Shown one piece after another: positions 56,668 to 64,000 of a stretch of DNA of 64,000 bases (within the stretch, counting starts at the first letter, position 1; each line of letters begins with the position of its first letter). The notes below the pieces were generated by a model. The model was not told where the DNA came from, did no database searches, and saw only the letters and a list, made by a program, of their open reading frames with translations. Both the position numbers and the translations under genes were made by a program. The stretch is from CAZKRL01 sp964555295 (GTDB taxonomy: Bacteria; Bacteroidota; Bacteroidia; Flavobacteriales_D; Sanyastnellaceae): the NCBI GenBank assembly GCA_964555295.1, contig CAZKRL010000003.1, positions 57,923 through 121,922 of the forward strand, written 5' to 3'.

Positions 56668-57929
56668 GGATTACGATTAATTGTAGATTCAGCAAACCCT
56701 ATAACACGATCATAGCCATAAGAAGGGTTGCTATCATACAAAATATAATAGTACTTGTTTTCTGCAGCACTATGATTTCCTTCGGTATAAGATATATCGT
56801 ATTCCCCGACATATTTGTCGCGGATTGAATATCGATAGTTATAATACCCTTGCTTCATTTTAACCGTTGCAGTATAAGCCTGCAAATAAGGCCTATAATT
56901 CATCAATACTTCTTGCTCACAAAAATTCCATGGCAAATGAATTATAATGTCTGACTCTGGAATTTCACTCATAGCTAACAGAAAATGTATGAATATATAT
57001 TCCGCCTCAAGTTGCGAATCATCGGCTAAATCATTTTGTATCAGAAAAAAACCATTGATATCTCGCTTAGAAGTATATGTTCTCTTGCCCTCAGGAATAT
57101 CTGTCCGCAAATAAGCGTGCCATCCATCGTCCTTGCGCTCAATATCACTTAGTTCATCGCTAACATATTGAACACTTTTCAAATCGAAATGACGCCATTC
57201 GTTTCCAGCATTGAATGTATTTTGTCCGTCGTTATAATCAAACGAAACCCGGTCTGGCCGAATGAAAAGTGGGCTCAAGAAAGAAGAGGTAGAATTGACC
57301 ACCCCATTTTGTAGAATCCTTAAGTTAAGGTCTCTCGCCGGATCATACACCTTGAAATTTCCAAACACCACCTCACAATCAGCCTCTTGTTTTTTGAATC
57401 TGTCGCTTACGATGGAAGAGGTAGTAACCTTGGGGGCAACCGTTACGAGCTCCTCATAAACTATAAACCGAAGGATAGCAATTCGATTATCAAGAATATT
57501 GGGGTCGTCATTTCGATAGATAATTGCAATGTAGTTGCCAGAGATTCTCAACGAAGAGTTGGCTGATGGAAAAGCAAATGAATAATGAATATAATCATCC
57601 GCTGTATTGAATGAAACGTCAAAGTCTCTAATCTGGTCACCAGCAAAACCACTGACATATTCACTGGTCATCAGATTGCTTGCCCGCCAGTTTTTATCGC
57701 AATGTCTTACAATATATTGGAATGACTCCTGCTCATCAGACATCACATCAAAATGAAACTCCAAAACACCGCCGCGAAGAGGAATCATTGGTGGCTGAAG
57801 TGGGCTCGATTGGGGGAAGCATTGTAAATATGAGACGCTTGAATCATAGCAAGTTGATTCATACGAATCCTGACACATTACATTAGAGCAACAAAGAGCT
57901 AATAACAGATGGCAGATGTATTTCTTCAT
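56664..57929 (-). CDS. T9SS plug protein (DUF5103 family)
   Basis: DUF5103 proteins include the Plug that closes the periplasmic end of the SprA translocon in the type IX system. This 421-residue protein has a signal peptide (1-19, ending VMCQ), an N-terminal part with FQYIVRHCDKNWRASNLM, typical of the family, and a beta-rich body with RFKKQEADCEVVFGN and YYNYRYSI. The length is normal. Its role is taken from the family. It is the first gene of the unit with GH92, and divergent from the ApbE-like gene 38 bp away. Confidence 0.85.
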   Translation of the reverse strand: MKKYICHLLLALCCSNVMCQDSYESTCYDSSVSYLQCFPQSSPLQPPMIPLRGGVLEFHFDVMSDEQESFQYIVRHCDKNWRASNLMTSEYVSGFAGDQIRDFDVSFNTADDYIHYSFAFPSANSSLRISGNYIAIIYRNDDPNILDNRIAILRFIVYEELVTVAPKVTTSSIVSDRFKKQEADCEVVFGNFKVYDPARDLNLRILQNGVVNSTSSFLSPLFIRPDRVSFDYNDGQNTFNAGNEWRHFDLKSVQYVSDELSDIERKDDGWHAYLRTDIPEGKRTYTSKRDINGFFLIQNDLADDSQLEAEYIFIHFLLAMSEIPESDIIIHLPWNFCEQEVLMNYRPYLQAYTATVKMKQGYYNYRYSIRDKYVGEYDISYTEGNHSAAENKYYYILYDSNPSYGYDRVIGFAESTINRNP

Positions 57930-57967
57930 TTCCTGCTTAGAGTGCTAATTTCGCAAGAGTGAAGTCA

Positions 57968-58990
57968 ATGTCAATGAATCATTATTTCTATATTCCCATT
58001 TTCAGCCTCGTACTTATTTTATCGGGATGCGAATCAGCGACCAAAGGTGTTCCCGGGAGAACTTATTCAGGTACACTATTAGGTAAATCATATACTGTAG
58101 ATATTCCTGGAGACACGATAGATCGAACTGCGATTATAGACTCCGTGTTTGAAGCGTTTGAGATGATCTTCAATTCATCAGAGAGTCAGTCGTGGATAAG
58201 TCGATTCAATAATTTCAATCGCACAGATACTGTATTCGTAATAACAGACACGACTCGACTTTTTGGAATTGTATTTGACGTTGCTTCAGATTTACATCGG
58301 CATACCAACGGAAGTTGGAACCCTGCATCGGCTCCTTTGCGAAGAAATCTATTGATGTCTGTGAATTCTCCTCAAGTTTCAGATAGTCTTTTAGAACTCT
58401 GTACATTCGATGAATTCAGCATAAGGATGCAAGAACACTTTGACGAGCGAGGTGTATTTGAGAAGACCACAATACTCAAGCGAAATGCGCTTATCGAATT
58501 AGATTTTTCTGATATCGCATCTGCACTGGCGGTAGATTATCTTGCCGATGCCTTTCTCATACACAATATAAACACATTCAAAATTTGCCATGATGGCGAC
58601 ATGCGTTGTCATGGCCTCAAAGGAAATGAAATCGGGATGACGACCTTGGGCTTAGGCAATCATCCCGATAACCCACTTGTAGATATTGGAAATATTGCTT
58701 TTGCTAAACGCGACATAGAGAATAAAAAAATTCTCGTCGACCCCAATACAGGGTACATATCTGAAGGTCCAATAGTTTATTCTGCGGTGGTATCGCCATT
58801 ATTGTCGGAGGCACGAATTTTCAGCCAGGCATTCTTACTCCAGGATTTGAGCTCCGTAGCTGAGTACTACAATAGAAATCCAGAAACCAAAGTGAATTCT
58901 TTCATATTCTTTCAGCAAGGAGATAGTCTTCAAAACGCGAGCACAAGTGGTTTCGATAAACTCATCATTTCCAATAGCAAGACCCGATAA
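57968..58990 (+). CDS. ApbE-like lipoprotein with degenerate catalytic motifs
   Basis: A ~340-residue lipoprotein (lipobox LILSGC) related to FAD:protein FMN transferase ApbE, which attaches FMN to Na+-pumping NADH dehydrogenase and Rnf subunits. Order of blocks is conserved: HTNGSWNPASAPL (usually TxGAFDPT), ELDFSDIASALAVDYLAD (usually DLxGIAKGYAVD), KICHDGDMRCHG (usually VxxGGEIRAxG) and VDPNTGYIS (usually DPRTG). The Lys/Gly of IAKG, the GGE and the late DxxxT are not recognisable, so activity is doubtful. GTG 57959 or ATG 57968 may start it. Its stop overlaps the tsaD start (TAATG). Confidence 0.75.
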   Translation: MSMNHYFYIPIFSLVLILSGCESATKGVPGRTYSGTLLGKSYTVDIPGDTIDRTAIIDSVFEAFEMIFNSSESQSWISRFNNFNRTDTVFVITDTTRLFGIVFDVASDLHRHTNGSWNPASAPLRRNLLMSVNSPQVSDSLLELCTFDEFSIRMQEHFDERGVFEKTTILKRNALIELDFSDIASALAVDYLADAFLIHNINTFKICHDGDMRCHGLKGNEIGMTTLGLGNHPDNPLVDIGNIAFAKRDIENKKILVDPNTGYISEGPIVYSAVVSPLLSEARIFSQAFLLQDLSSVAEYYNRNPETKVNSFIFFQQGDSLQNASTSGFDKLIISNSKTR

Positions 58991-60036
58991 TGTCTGAACA
59001 TTCAGAAATTGTGCTTGGAATTGAAACCAGCTGTGACGAAACCGCTGCTGCCGTATGGTCTAATGGCCGAATCATATCCAACATCATCTCTTCGCAAATC
59101 GAACACTCACTTTATGGCGGCGTAGTTCCCGAATTGGCTAGCAGAGCGCACCAGCAGATGATTCATCGCATTGTAGATGAGGCCATTGAAAAGGCAAACA
59201 TTCAACTACAAGATATCAGCGCCATTGGTGTTACGCGCGGACCAGGTTTACCGGGGTCTCTGCATGTTGGTGTGTCATTTGCTGCAGGAATGGCATGGGC
59301 CATTGGCAAACCTTTGCTCGGCATTCACCATATGCATGCGCACATTATGGCTCATTTCATCAGCACCAACAGCTCGCATGTATTGCCTGAATTTCCATTT
59401 ATATGCCTCACTGTAAGCGGGGGTCATACCCAATTGGTATTAATGCGTAATGTTCTTGATTTCGAAATACTTGGTCAAACCATTGATGACGCTGCCGGTG
59501 AGGCACTGGACAAAGCTGCCAAAATCATGGGGCTTCCGTATCCCGGAGGGCCTGAAATTGATCGATTGGCCCAATTGGGTGACCCCCTTAAATACCGATT
59601 CACCAGACCTAAAGTAGGGGGTCATAATTTCAGTTTCAGTGGACTCAAAACAGCGCTGTTATATTTTTTGAAACAGGAAAAGCTGGCAGATTCAAAATTT
59701 ATAGAGAGAGAATTACAACATATCTGCGCCTCCTATCAACATGCCATTACTGACTACCTCATTGATCGTTTAGAGCAGGTAATTCAGGTGCATTCAGATA
59801 TTCACGGTATAGCACTTGCGGGTGGTGTATCGGCCAATACTATGTTGAGAGATAAATTCACGAAACTCTCAGAGCGGTTGAATTTGAAATATCACATTCC
59901 GCCAACATCATACTGCACAGACAATGCTGCGATGATTGCATGCACTGCAGCATATATGTTGAGAGAGGGTGTAACCAGCAACAAACACTTTGCACCCATG
60001 CCTTCATGGCCTTTAACCCGCGCAGTCTACCAATAA
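58990..60036 (+). CDS. tsaD: tRNA N6-threonylcarbamoyladenosine transferase TsaD
   Basis: TsaD installs the threonylcarbamoyl group on A37 of tRNAs that read ANN codons, working with TsaB, TsaC and TsaE. The 348-residue ASKHA protein has GIETSCDETAAAV, GPGLPGSLHVG, the metal-binding HMHAH (114-118), SGGHTQLVLM, and ALAGGVSANTMLR. All key positions are present. It is coupled to the ApbE-like gene by one base. Confidence 0.96.
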   Translation: MSEHSEIVLGIETSCDETAAAVWSNGRIISNIISSQIEHSLYGGVVPELASRAHQQMIHRIVDEAIEKANIQLQDISAIGVTRGPGLPGSLHVGVSFAAGMAWAIGKPLLGIHHMHAHIMAHFISTNSSHVLPEFPFICLTVSGGHTQLVLMRNVLDFEILGQTIDDAAGEALDKAAKIMGLPYPGGPEIDRLAQLGDPLKYRFTRPKVGGHNFSFSGLKTALLYFLKQEKLADSKFIERELQHICASYQHAITDYLIDRLEQVIQVHSDIHGIALAGGVSANTMLRDKFTKLSERLNLKYHIPPTSYCTDNAAMIACTAAYMLREGVTSNKHFAPMPSWPLTRAVYQ

Positions 60037-60196
60037 ATTAAATTGCATTAATGTGTTTGATCAATGGCAATCTTGCAGAGTTGTTTCTCCATACTACGAG
60101 CTTAGATTCTATGACTCTGCGCACAATTAATTGGGCGACGTTGTTGTCATAAAATAGATTGTCCTGCATTCTTGACTTTAGAGGCCTAACAGGCTT

Positions 60197-60679
60197 TTAT
60201 TGCGAAAGGCACTCAACAACTGTTGTGTACCCATATTCCAAATAACCATTACCAGCATTCAATTCTACTTTGAGATATTTGCTGGAATGGGGCCGATTGC
60301 AAATGGCGGTGCAGTCGAGTTGACCCTTTAAGAAATCTATGGAAGTAAGATTCGTAAAATGCCAGTCCGCACCAATATTTCGAGTCTGCTATATAAAGTG
60401 CGTCATTCACCAAATTTGACACACTTTATCTAACAGACTCGCACCATCAAATGAATAACAGGCATTCATGGAACCATTCCTATCCTCAGCCAACACCGCC
60501 ACATTCACCACACCATCATTCCCATCCCCGCTCTCATCATTGGCGTTGCCATTGAAGGGACATTAGCCCACGAGGCCGTTGAAGGGGACGTAAGAGGGGA
60601 TTTGGGAAAGAAGGGATGAAGTAAGAGACAGAGCGAGAAACAGAGACAGTATGAGAATGGGGGAAGATTTGCTTTTCAT
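60197..60679 (-). pseudogene. Remnant of a LamG-type secreted protein gene (paralogue of 61699-63642)
   Basis: Reading the minus strand from the ATG at 60679 gives a signal peptide (MKSKSSPILILSLFLALSLT) followed by NGLVG-stop-CPFNGNANDESG and then NGVVN-type text, AVLAEDRNGSMNACYSFDGAS. This aligns residue by residue with the N-terminus of the intact neighbour (GLVGYWPFNGNANDESGNG). The YW codons have become TAA TGT, and a further stop follows. Past an inverted repeat the strand encodes SSKYLKVELNAGNGYLEYG, matching TTKFLQVEIDLGNGYVDMG near the neighbour's C-terminus. So both ends survive and the centre is deleted. The 60037-60196 stretch before it shows nothing recognisable. Confidence 0.85.
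60381..60441. repeat. 24-bp near-perfect inverted repeat, possible MITE or IS-end remnant
   Basis: Left arm 60381-60404 (CGAGTCTGCTATATAAAGTG plus CGTC) and right arm 60418-60441 pair at 21 of 24 positions with a 13-base loop. The arms read outward-to-inward like transposon ends. It sits exactly where the LamG remnant loses homology. Short copies of CGCACCA flank it on both sides, but not in positions that make a clean target duplication. Confidence 0.6.
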
Positions 60680-60681
60680 AA

Positions 60682-61687
60682 TTATTCATTTAATAGCTTA
60701 TTCAACTCTTTGATTAATGTGGTTTTTTCAGGGAAATACAATTGATACTTGCTTACAAAAAGTTGATTATCGATGCTCTCTGTTGCGTACTCCACCAAAA
60801 CTTGATTTTTGTGAGCGCCTAATACAATACCAATAGGTTCATTATCTTCCGGCATGTTGACCTCTTTCTTGAAATAATTGAGATACAGATTCATCTGTCC
60901 AATGTCCTGATGATTGACCTCGCCGCGCTTCAAGTCTATCAAAACGAAGCATTTCAAGATTCGGTGATAAAAAACCAAATCAACGTAAAAATGCTTTCCC
61001 CCAACGGGTATTCGATATTGCCTCTTTTCAAATGTAAATCCTTTTCCTAACTCCAAAAGGAAATGCTGTAAATTGGAGATGATTCGTTCCTCCAATTCGC
61101 TTTCCAAATAAGGCAAGTGCTCGGGAATTTGTAAGAACTCCAATACAAATGGATCCTTTAATATATCCTTAGGCTCCTGTATTTCCTGTCCTTCCTGGGA
61201 CAATTGAAGTATTTGAGATTTGTCTTTCCCCATAGCAATTCGATGAAATAGCATGCTTTTCATTTGTCGTTTCAATTCTCTCACACTCCACTTTTCTTTC
61301 TCGGATTGCTTGGTATAAAATTGAATTTCAAGAGGATCATCGGATTTCAATATCTCAAAATAATGGCTCCAGCTCAATACGTTAGACAGTGTCTCACGTT
61401 TTTGAAATTCTAAATAAAAATTACCGCATATAGAGCAAGTTCGAACGGCTAAAACCCTTACCATCTCTAGAAGTTAAATCACGGGACAACTGCTCAAAAA
61501 GAAACGTACCATATTCAGCCTTTTCATTCCCCTGCTGCTCAAACTCGACAATATACTGACCAACCGTCCAATAGGTTTGTACTAAAATAATATTGACCGA
61601 TTGAGCAACTTGATTTCTGCCAGATTCCAGCAAATGACCAATGCTCTCTATCAGACCATGATATTTAGACTCGTGAACCGCTGTCAT
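60682..61687 (-). pseudogene. DUF1016/YhcG-type PD-(D/E)XK nuclease, broken by one-base frameshift
   Basis: The N-terminal part (ATG 61687; MTAVHESKYHGLIESIGHLL) runs in one frame to SRSNLLYMR and a TAA at 61423-61421. The rest (NFYLEFQKRETLSNVLSWSH and onward) is in the next frame to 60682. Removing one T of the stop codon restores LLYMRNFYLEF, the family sequence. The DUF1016 N-domain (QTYWTVGQYIVEFEQQG) and nuclease core (HFYVDLVFYH, then VLIDLKRGEVNHQDIGQMN) are otherwise complete. It might be a recent mutation, a sequencing error or a programmed site. It lies 3 bp from the LamG remnant start and abuts the LamG gene upstream. Confidence 0.85.
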
Positions 61688-61698
61688 TTCTTTGTCGA

Positions 61699-63642
61699 TC
61701 AATAAACTATTTTTAAATCACCGGTTGCCGTCCGATACATCTCCCCGGCCACTAGTCCGCCCGCGAGGGCAGCGGCGTTGTCAGAGTAAACGGGAAGTGT
61801 GTTGTTGCGAATGGTGCCGGCAGCGGCGGCCTCGTTGGCGCGGTAGGCATAGGGCACTGACATGAGTTGTTGGGTGCCCATATCCACATAGCCGTTACCG
61901 AGGTCGATTTCTACTTGCAAGAACTTGGTGGTGTTGCTCCACACGATGCTGTCGAACGCCGAAGTGATGGCAGTACCCGCGCCGAAGAAGGTGCGAAACA
62001 AACCGATTTCATTGGTGGTGAGTGCGTGCGTTTCGCTGTATTCGGTGGTCCCGGTTGGCGTGCCCTCATGCAGCGTAAAGCGCACGTTAACGGGCGAGCT
62101 CACGATGGCTTGTCCTTGCGCATCGCGCGCCACGGCCTGGTAGCTGATGCCGCGGGGAACGTTGGCCAGTGGACCGGTGGTTACTAGGCCACCACCCGCT
62201 GTCGGATCACCGGTGCTTTGCACGGCATAGAGTTGGGTGATTTCTTCGGGGCTGAGGGCGCGGTTGTAGATGGTGATGTCGTCGAGGAGGCCGTGGAAAT
62301 GATATGGTGATTCTGCGACGTCATTACCAATCCACAAATCACTTGTTATGTCAGACTCTGGAGCTTGCGCTCCGTTTGTAGCACTCACAAGATTACCATC
62401 AACGAATATCTTTAATACACCTCCAGTCAATGAAAAGGTTGCAACAATATTTACCCACTCTTGCAAATTAACAGCCTCTGGGGAAATCGCATAATTGCCT
62501 GGTATATTAGAGGTCGATATAAATGGCTTTCCTGCTCCCCAATCCATCGTATAACTAGGAGCAGAAACTCCGAACAGATAATCATAGGTTTCATTCACAA
62601 AATCTCGTTTACTCAAAATAATGTACCCGCCATAATTCACATCTGTTGGCAGCGTATCATTAAGTAATATCCAAGCACTCATTGAAAAATCGGTGTTTGC
62701 TAACCTCAGATCCAAATTATCACCTACAACAATCCGCGCACCTGTTTGAAATCCATAAGCGCTCCCCGCATTGCCGAAGCGGTCTTCAGCGAGTTCTGCG
62801 CCATTTACCACACCATCATTTCCATTCCCGCTCTCATCATTTGCATTGCCGCAAAACGGCCAATAACCCACGAGACCATCTTGTAAGTTGGCGGGAAGAT
62901 CGAGGCAAGCGGTGGGTGTTGTGCCAGTGTAAAGGTTCTGGATTTCTTGTTCGGTGAGGGCGCGGTTGTAGATGGCGATGTCGTCGATGCTGCCCAAATG
63001 ATAGCGCCCAACAGCAGGGTCAAATCCAATTGACAAGTTCGAACTATTGTTTGAGGGAGTTAGACTGCTGATGACCTGTGTTACTTCCACTCCATTGATG
63101 AACATCTTTAAAACACCGTTATTCAAATCATATTGAGAGACAATATGAGTCCAAGAATTCGTTTGAACCTGTGAGTTTCCCCACCCTGAATTAATACCAG
63201 ATCGAGAACCATTTGTCCAGCGTATAGCGGTTTCAATATTTCCAGGATCATTTTGACCGCCATAAATTAGAATCTCAAAATTCTCATTGAGATCGGACCC
63301 CTTGGTTAGTATTTCATCAGCTAAAGGGTTGTATAGAGGTAAATAAACCCAAGCACAAATTGAGAACGATGTCAAATCTAAAGTTGCATGATCAGCTACT
63401 TCAATTCTGCTTGAGGTTCCATTAAAATCATAAGCGCTGTTCATCGCTCCAAAACGATCCTCCGCCAACACCGCCCCATTCACCACGCCATGATTCCCAT
63501 TCCCGCTCTCATCATTGGCGTTGCCATTGAAGGGCCAGTAACCCACGAGGCCATCGGTGGGCAGATAAGAAGGAAGTTGAGCATGAAGTGAAGTGCTACC
63601 TAAAGCAAATAAAACTGCAAGAATGAGGAAGTGGTTTTTCAT
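61699..63642 (-). CDS. Secreted protein with two LamG (concanavalin-like) domains
   Basis: A 647-residue exported protein (signal peptide 1-21, ending LHAQ). Two LamG domains, about residues 30-240 and 250-470, each open with DGLVGYWPFNGNANDESG or the closely related GLVGYWPFCGNANDESG and close with IYNRALTEQEIQNLYTG or IYNRALSPEEITQLYAV. The C-terminal ~160 residues (GISYQAVARDAQGQAIVSSP, then LQVEIDLGNGYVDMGTQQL, then VPYAYRANEAA) are a domain frequent in Bacteroidota surface proteins. It has no T9SS type A or B tail. It likely binds glycans or serves adhesion. Base composition differs sharply between modules. Confidence 0.85.
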   Translation of the reverse strand: MKNHFLILAVLFALGSTSLHAQLPSYLPTDGLVGYWPFNGNANDESGNGNHGVVNGAVLAEDRFGAMNSAYDFNGTSSRIEVADHATLDLTSFSICAWVYLPLYNPLADEILTKGSDLNENFEILIYGGQNDPGNIETAIRWTNGSRSGINSGWGNSQVQTNSWTHIVSQYDLNNGVLKMFINGVEVTQVISSLTPSNNSSNLSIGFDPAVGRYHLGSIDDIAIYNRALTEQEIQNLYTGTTPTACLDLPANLQDGLVGYWPFCGNANDESGNGNDGVVNGAELAEDRFGNAGSAYGFQTGARIVVGDNLDLRLANTDFSMSAWILLNDTLPTDVNYGGYIILSKRDFVNETYDYLFGVSAPSYTMDWGAGKPFISTSNIPGNYAISPEAVNLQEWVNIVATFSLTGGVLKIFVDGNLVSATNGAQAPESDITSDLWIGNDVAESPYHFHGLLDDITIYNRALSPEEITQLYAVQSTGDPTAGGGLVTTGPLANVPRGISYQAVARDAQGQAIVSSPVNVRFTLHEGTPTGTTEYSETHALTTNEIGLFRTFFGAGTAITSAFDSIVWSNTTKFLQVEIDLGNGYVDMGTQQLMSVPYAYRANEAAAAGTIRNNTLPVYSDNAAALAGGLVAGEMYRTATGDLKIVY

Positions 63643-63742
63643 GATGTTTGGAAGTTTTTATTTCGGTATAAAGTTAAAGCGTATCCAATCATTTTTTGTA
63701 AACCTCCCTAGTTGCTCAGCCGCACAAACGTTGGCGTGCGTA

Positions 63743-64000
63743 GATGATGGCGCGGGGACAAAACGAAATGCAAATCGATTTCCCGAGCCATTCCGTTTTC
63801 AGCTCACTCCGATAGAGACACTAAACTTGACATCACAAATTGTGATATCAAGTTCCGGACATGGCGGCAGAAGAGTTCCAACTTTTGCCTTTACCGAACA
63901 GGGTATTGCTATGTTGTCGGCCGTGCTCAGAAGTGAAATAGCGGCGCAGGTATGCATACAAATAATGCAAGCATTTGTTGCCATGCGCAAAACCATTGCT
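63743..64000 (+). pseudogene. ORF6N-domain protein, 5'-truncated, runs off window end
   Basis: An open frame without a plausible start encodes DGAGTKRNANRFPEPFRFQL, then TSQIVISSSGHGGRRVPTFA, then FTEQGIAMLSAVLRSEIAAQ, and continues to base 64000. This matches the ORF6N domain of phage-like and accessory proteins (typical text: YGVGTKRLNEQVKRN, RFPEDFMFQLT, AFTEQGVAMLSSVL). About seven residues are missing after GTKR, and no N-terminal part is found upstream in any frame, so the 5' end is lost. The 3' end is outside the window. Bases 63643-63742 show no further feature. Confidence 0.75.

Noticed and set aside
60037..60196. Small RNA or gene between tsaD and the LamG remnant
   Set aside because: No open frame, promoter consensus or stable hairpin was recognised.
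63799..63996. Minus-strand 65-residue open frame at the window end
   Set aside because: The opposite strand encodes a clear ORF6N domain; the minus frame is its shadow.

Overview
The window is a continuous piece of a Bacteroidota chromosome, most likely from an environmental member of the Flavobacteriales. This rests on several type IX secretion system (T9SS) genes (porU, porV, porW/sprE and a plug protein), T9SS-type C-terminal domains on secreted proteins, several small families known mainly from Bacteroidota (DUF6089, DUF5606, DUF6913, AtpZ with bactofilin), few Shine-Dalgarno-like sites, and promoters that fit the Bacteroidota consensus TTTG-N19-TAnnTTTG. No rRNA, tRNA, CRISPR array or intact insertion sequence was seen. 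The genus cannot be fixed from this sequence alone.

Layout. 1-6084 (+): porU (5' end cut by the window), porV, ispF and cdd in one tight transcription unit. 6172-12390 (-): a 2072-residue secreted Cys-rich repeat protein ending in an EF-hand/dockerin-like motif, with its own terminator. 12538-14378 (-): a compact exosortase operon: a consensus promoter, a 76-residue protein that is little more than signal peptide plus PIDGG-TM-basic sorting tail, the exosortase, a membrane protein and a small soluble protein. 14432-21053 (+), divergent from it: a polysaccharide co-polymerase/BY-kinase with a (Gly-Tyr)n tail, then a translationally coupled glycan cassette (GT2, GNAT, SpsF-like, PLP aminotransferase, SDR). 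21057-31562: a T9SS type B secreted protein, a nitronate monooxygenase-like enzyme, a DUF6089 protein, a GT2 plus hexapeptide acetyltransferase pair, a BNR/sortilin-like protein, an SDR and an M23 peptidase. 31648-36372 (+): porW, bactofilin, atpZ, a small membrane protein and anmK. 36467-49701: housekeeping genes (pyrE, NUDIX, deoxyhypusine synthase-like, amn, holA, MATE, ribA, a two-component pair, a TrmH-type methyltransferase, hup), interrupted by a large poly-Kazal/Kunitz-like secreted inhibitor. 49958-60036: amino-acid permease, DUF6913, dapA, a class III aminotransferase, GH92 mannosidase, T9SS plug protein, an ApbE-like lipoprotein and tsaD.

60037-64000 is a decaying accessory zone: a remnant of a LamG-type secreted protein carrying a near-perfect inverted repeat, a DUF1016/YhcG-type nuclease gene broken by a one-base frameshift, an intact two-LamG protein of mosaic base composition, and a 5'-truncated ORF6N-domain remnant running off the window end.

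The unifying theme is the cell surface. T9SS components, T9SS cargo, an exosortase with a minimal substrate and a capsule/exopolysaccharide cassette lie together. The best candidate for an under-described system is the exosortase/PIDGG operon placed head to head with the BY-kinase glycan cluster. The exosortase and its tail fit known family patterns; the processing partner, the function of the tiny substrate and the link to the glycan cassette are inference.
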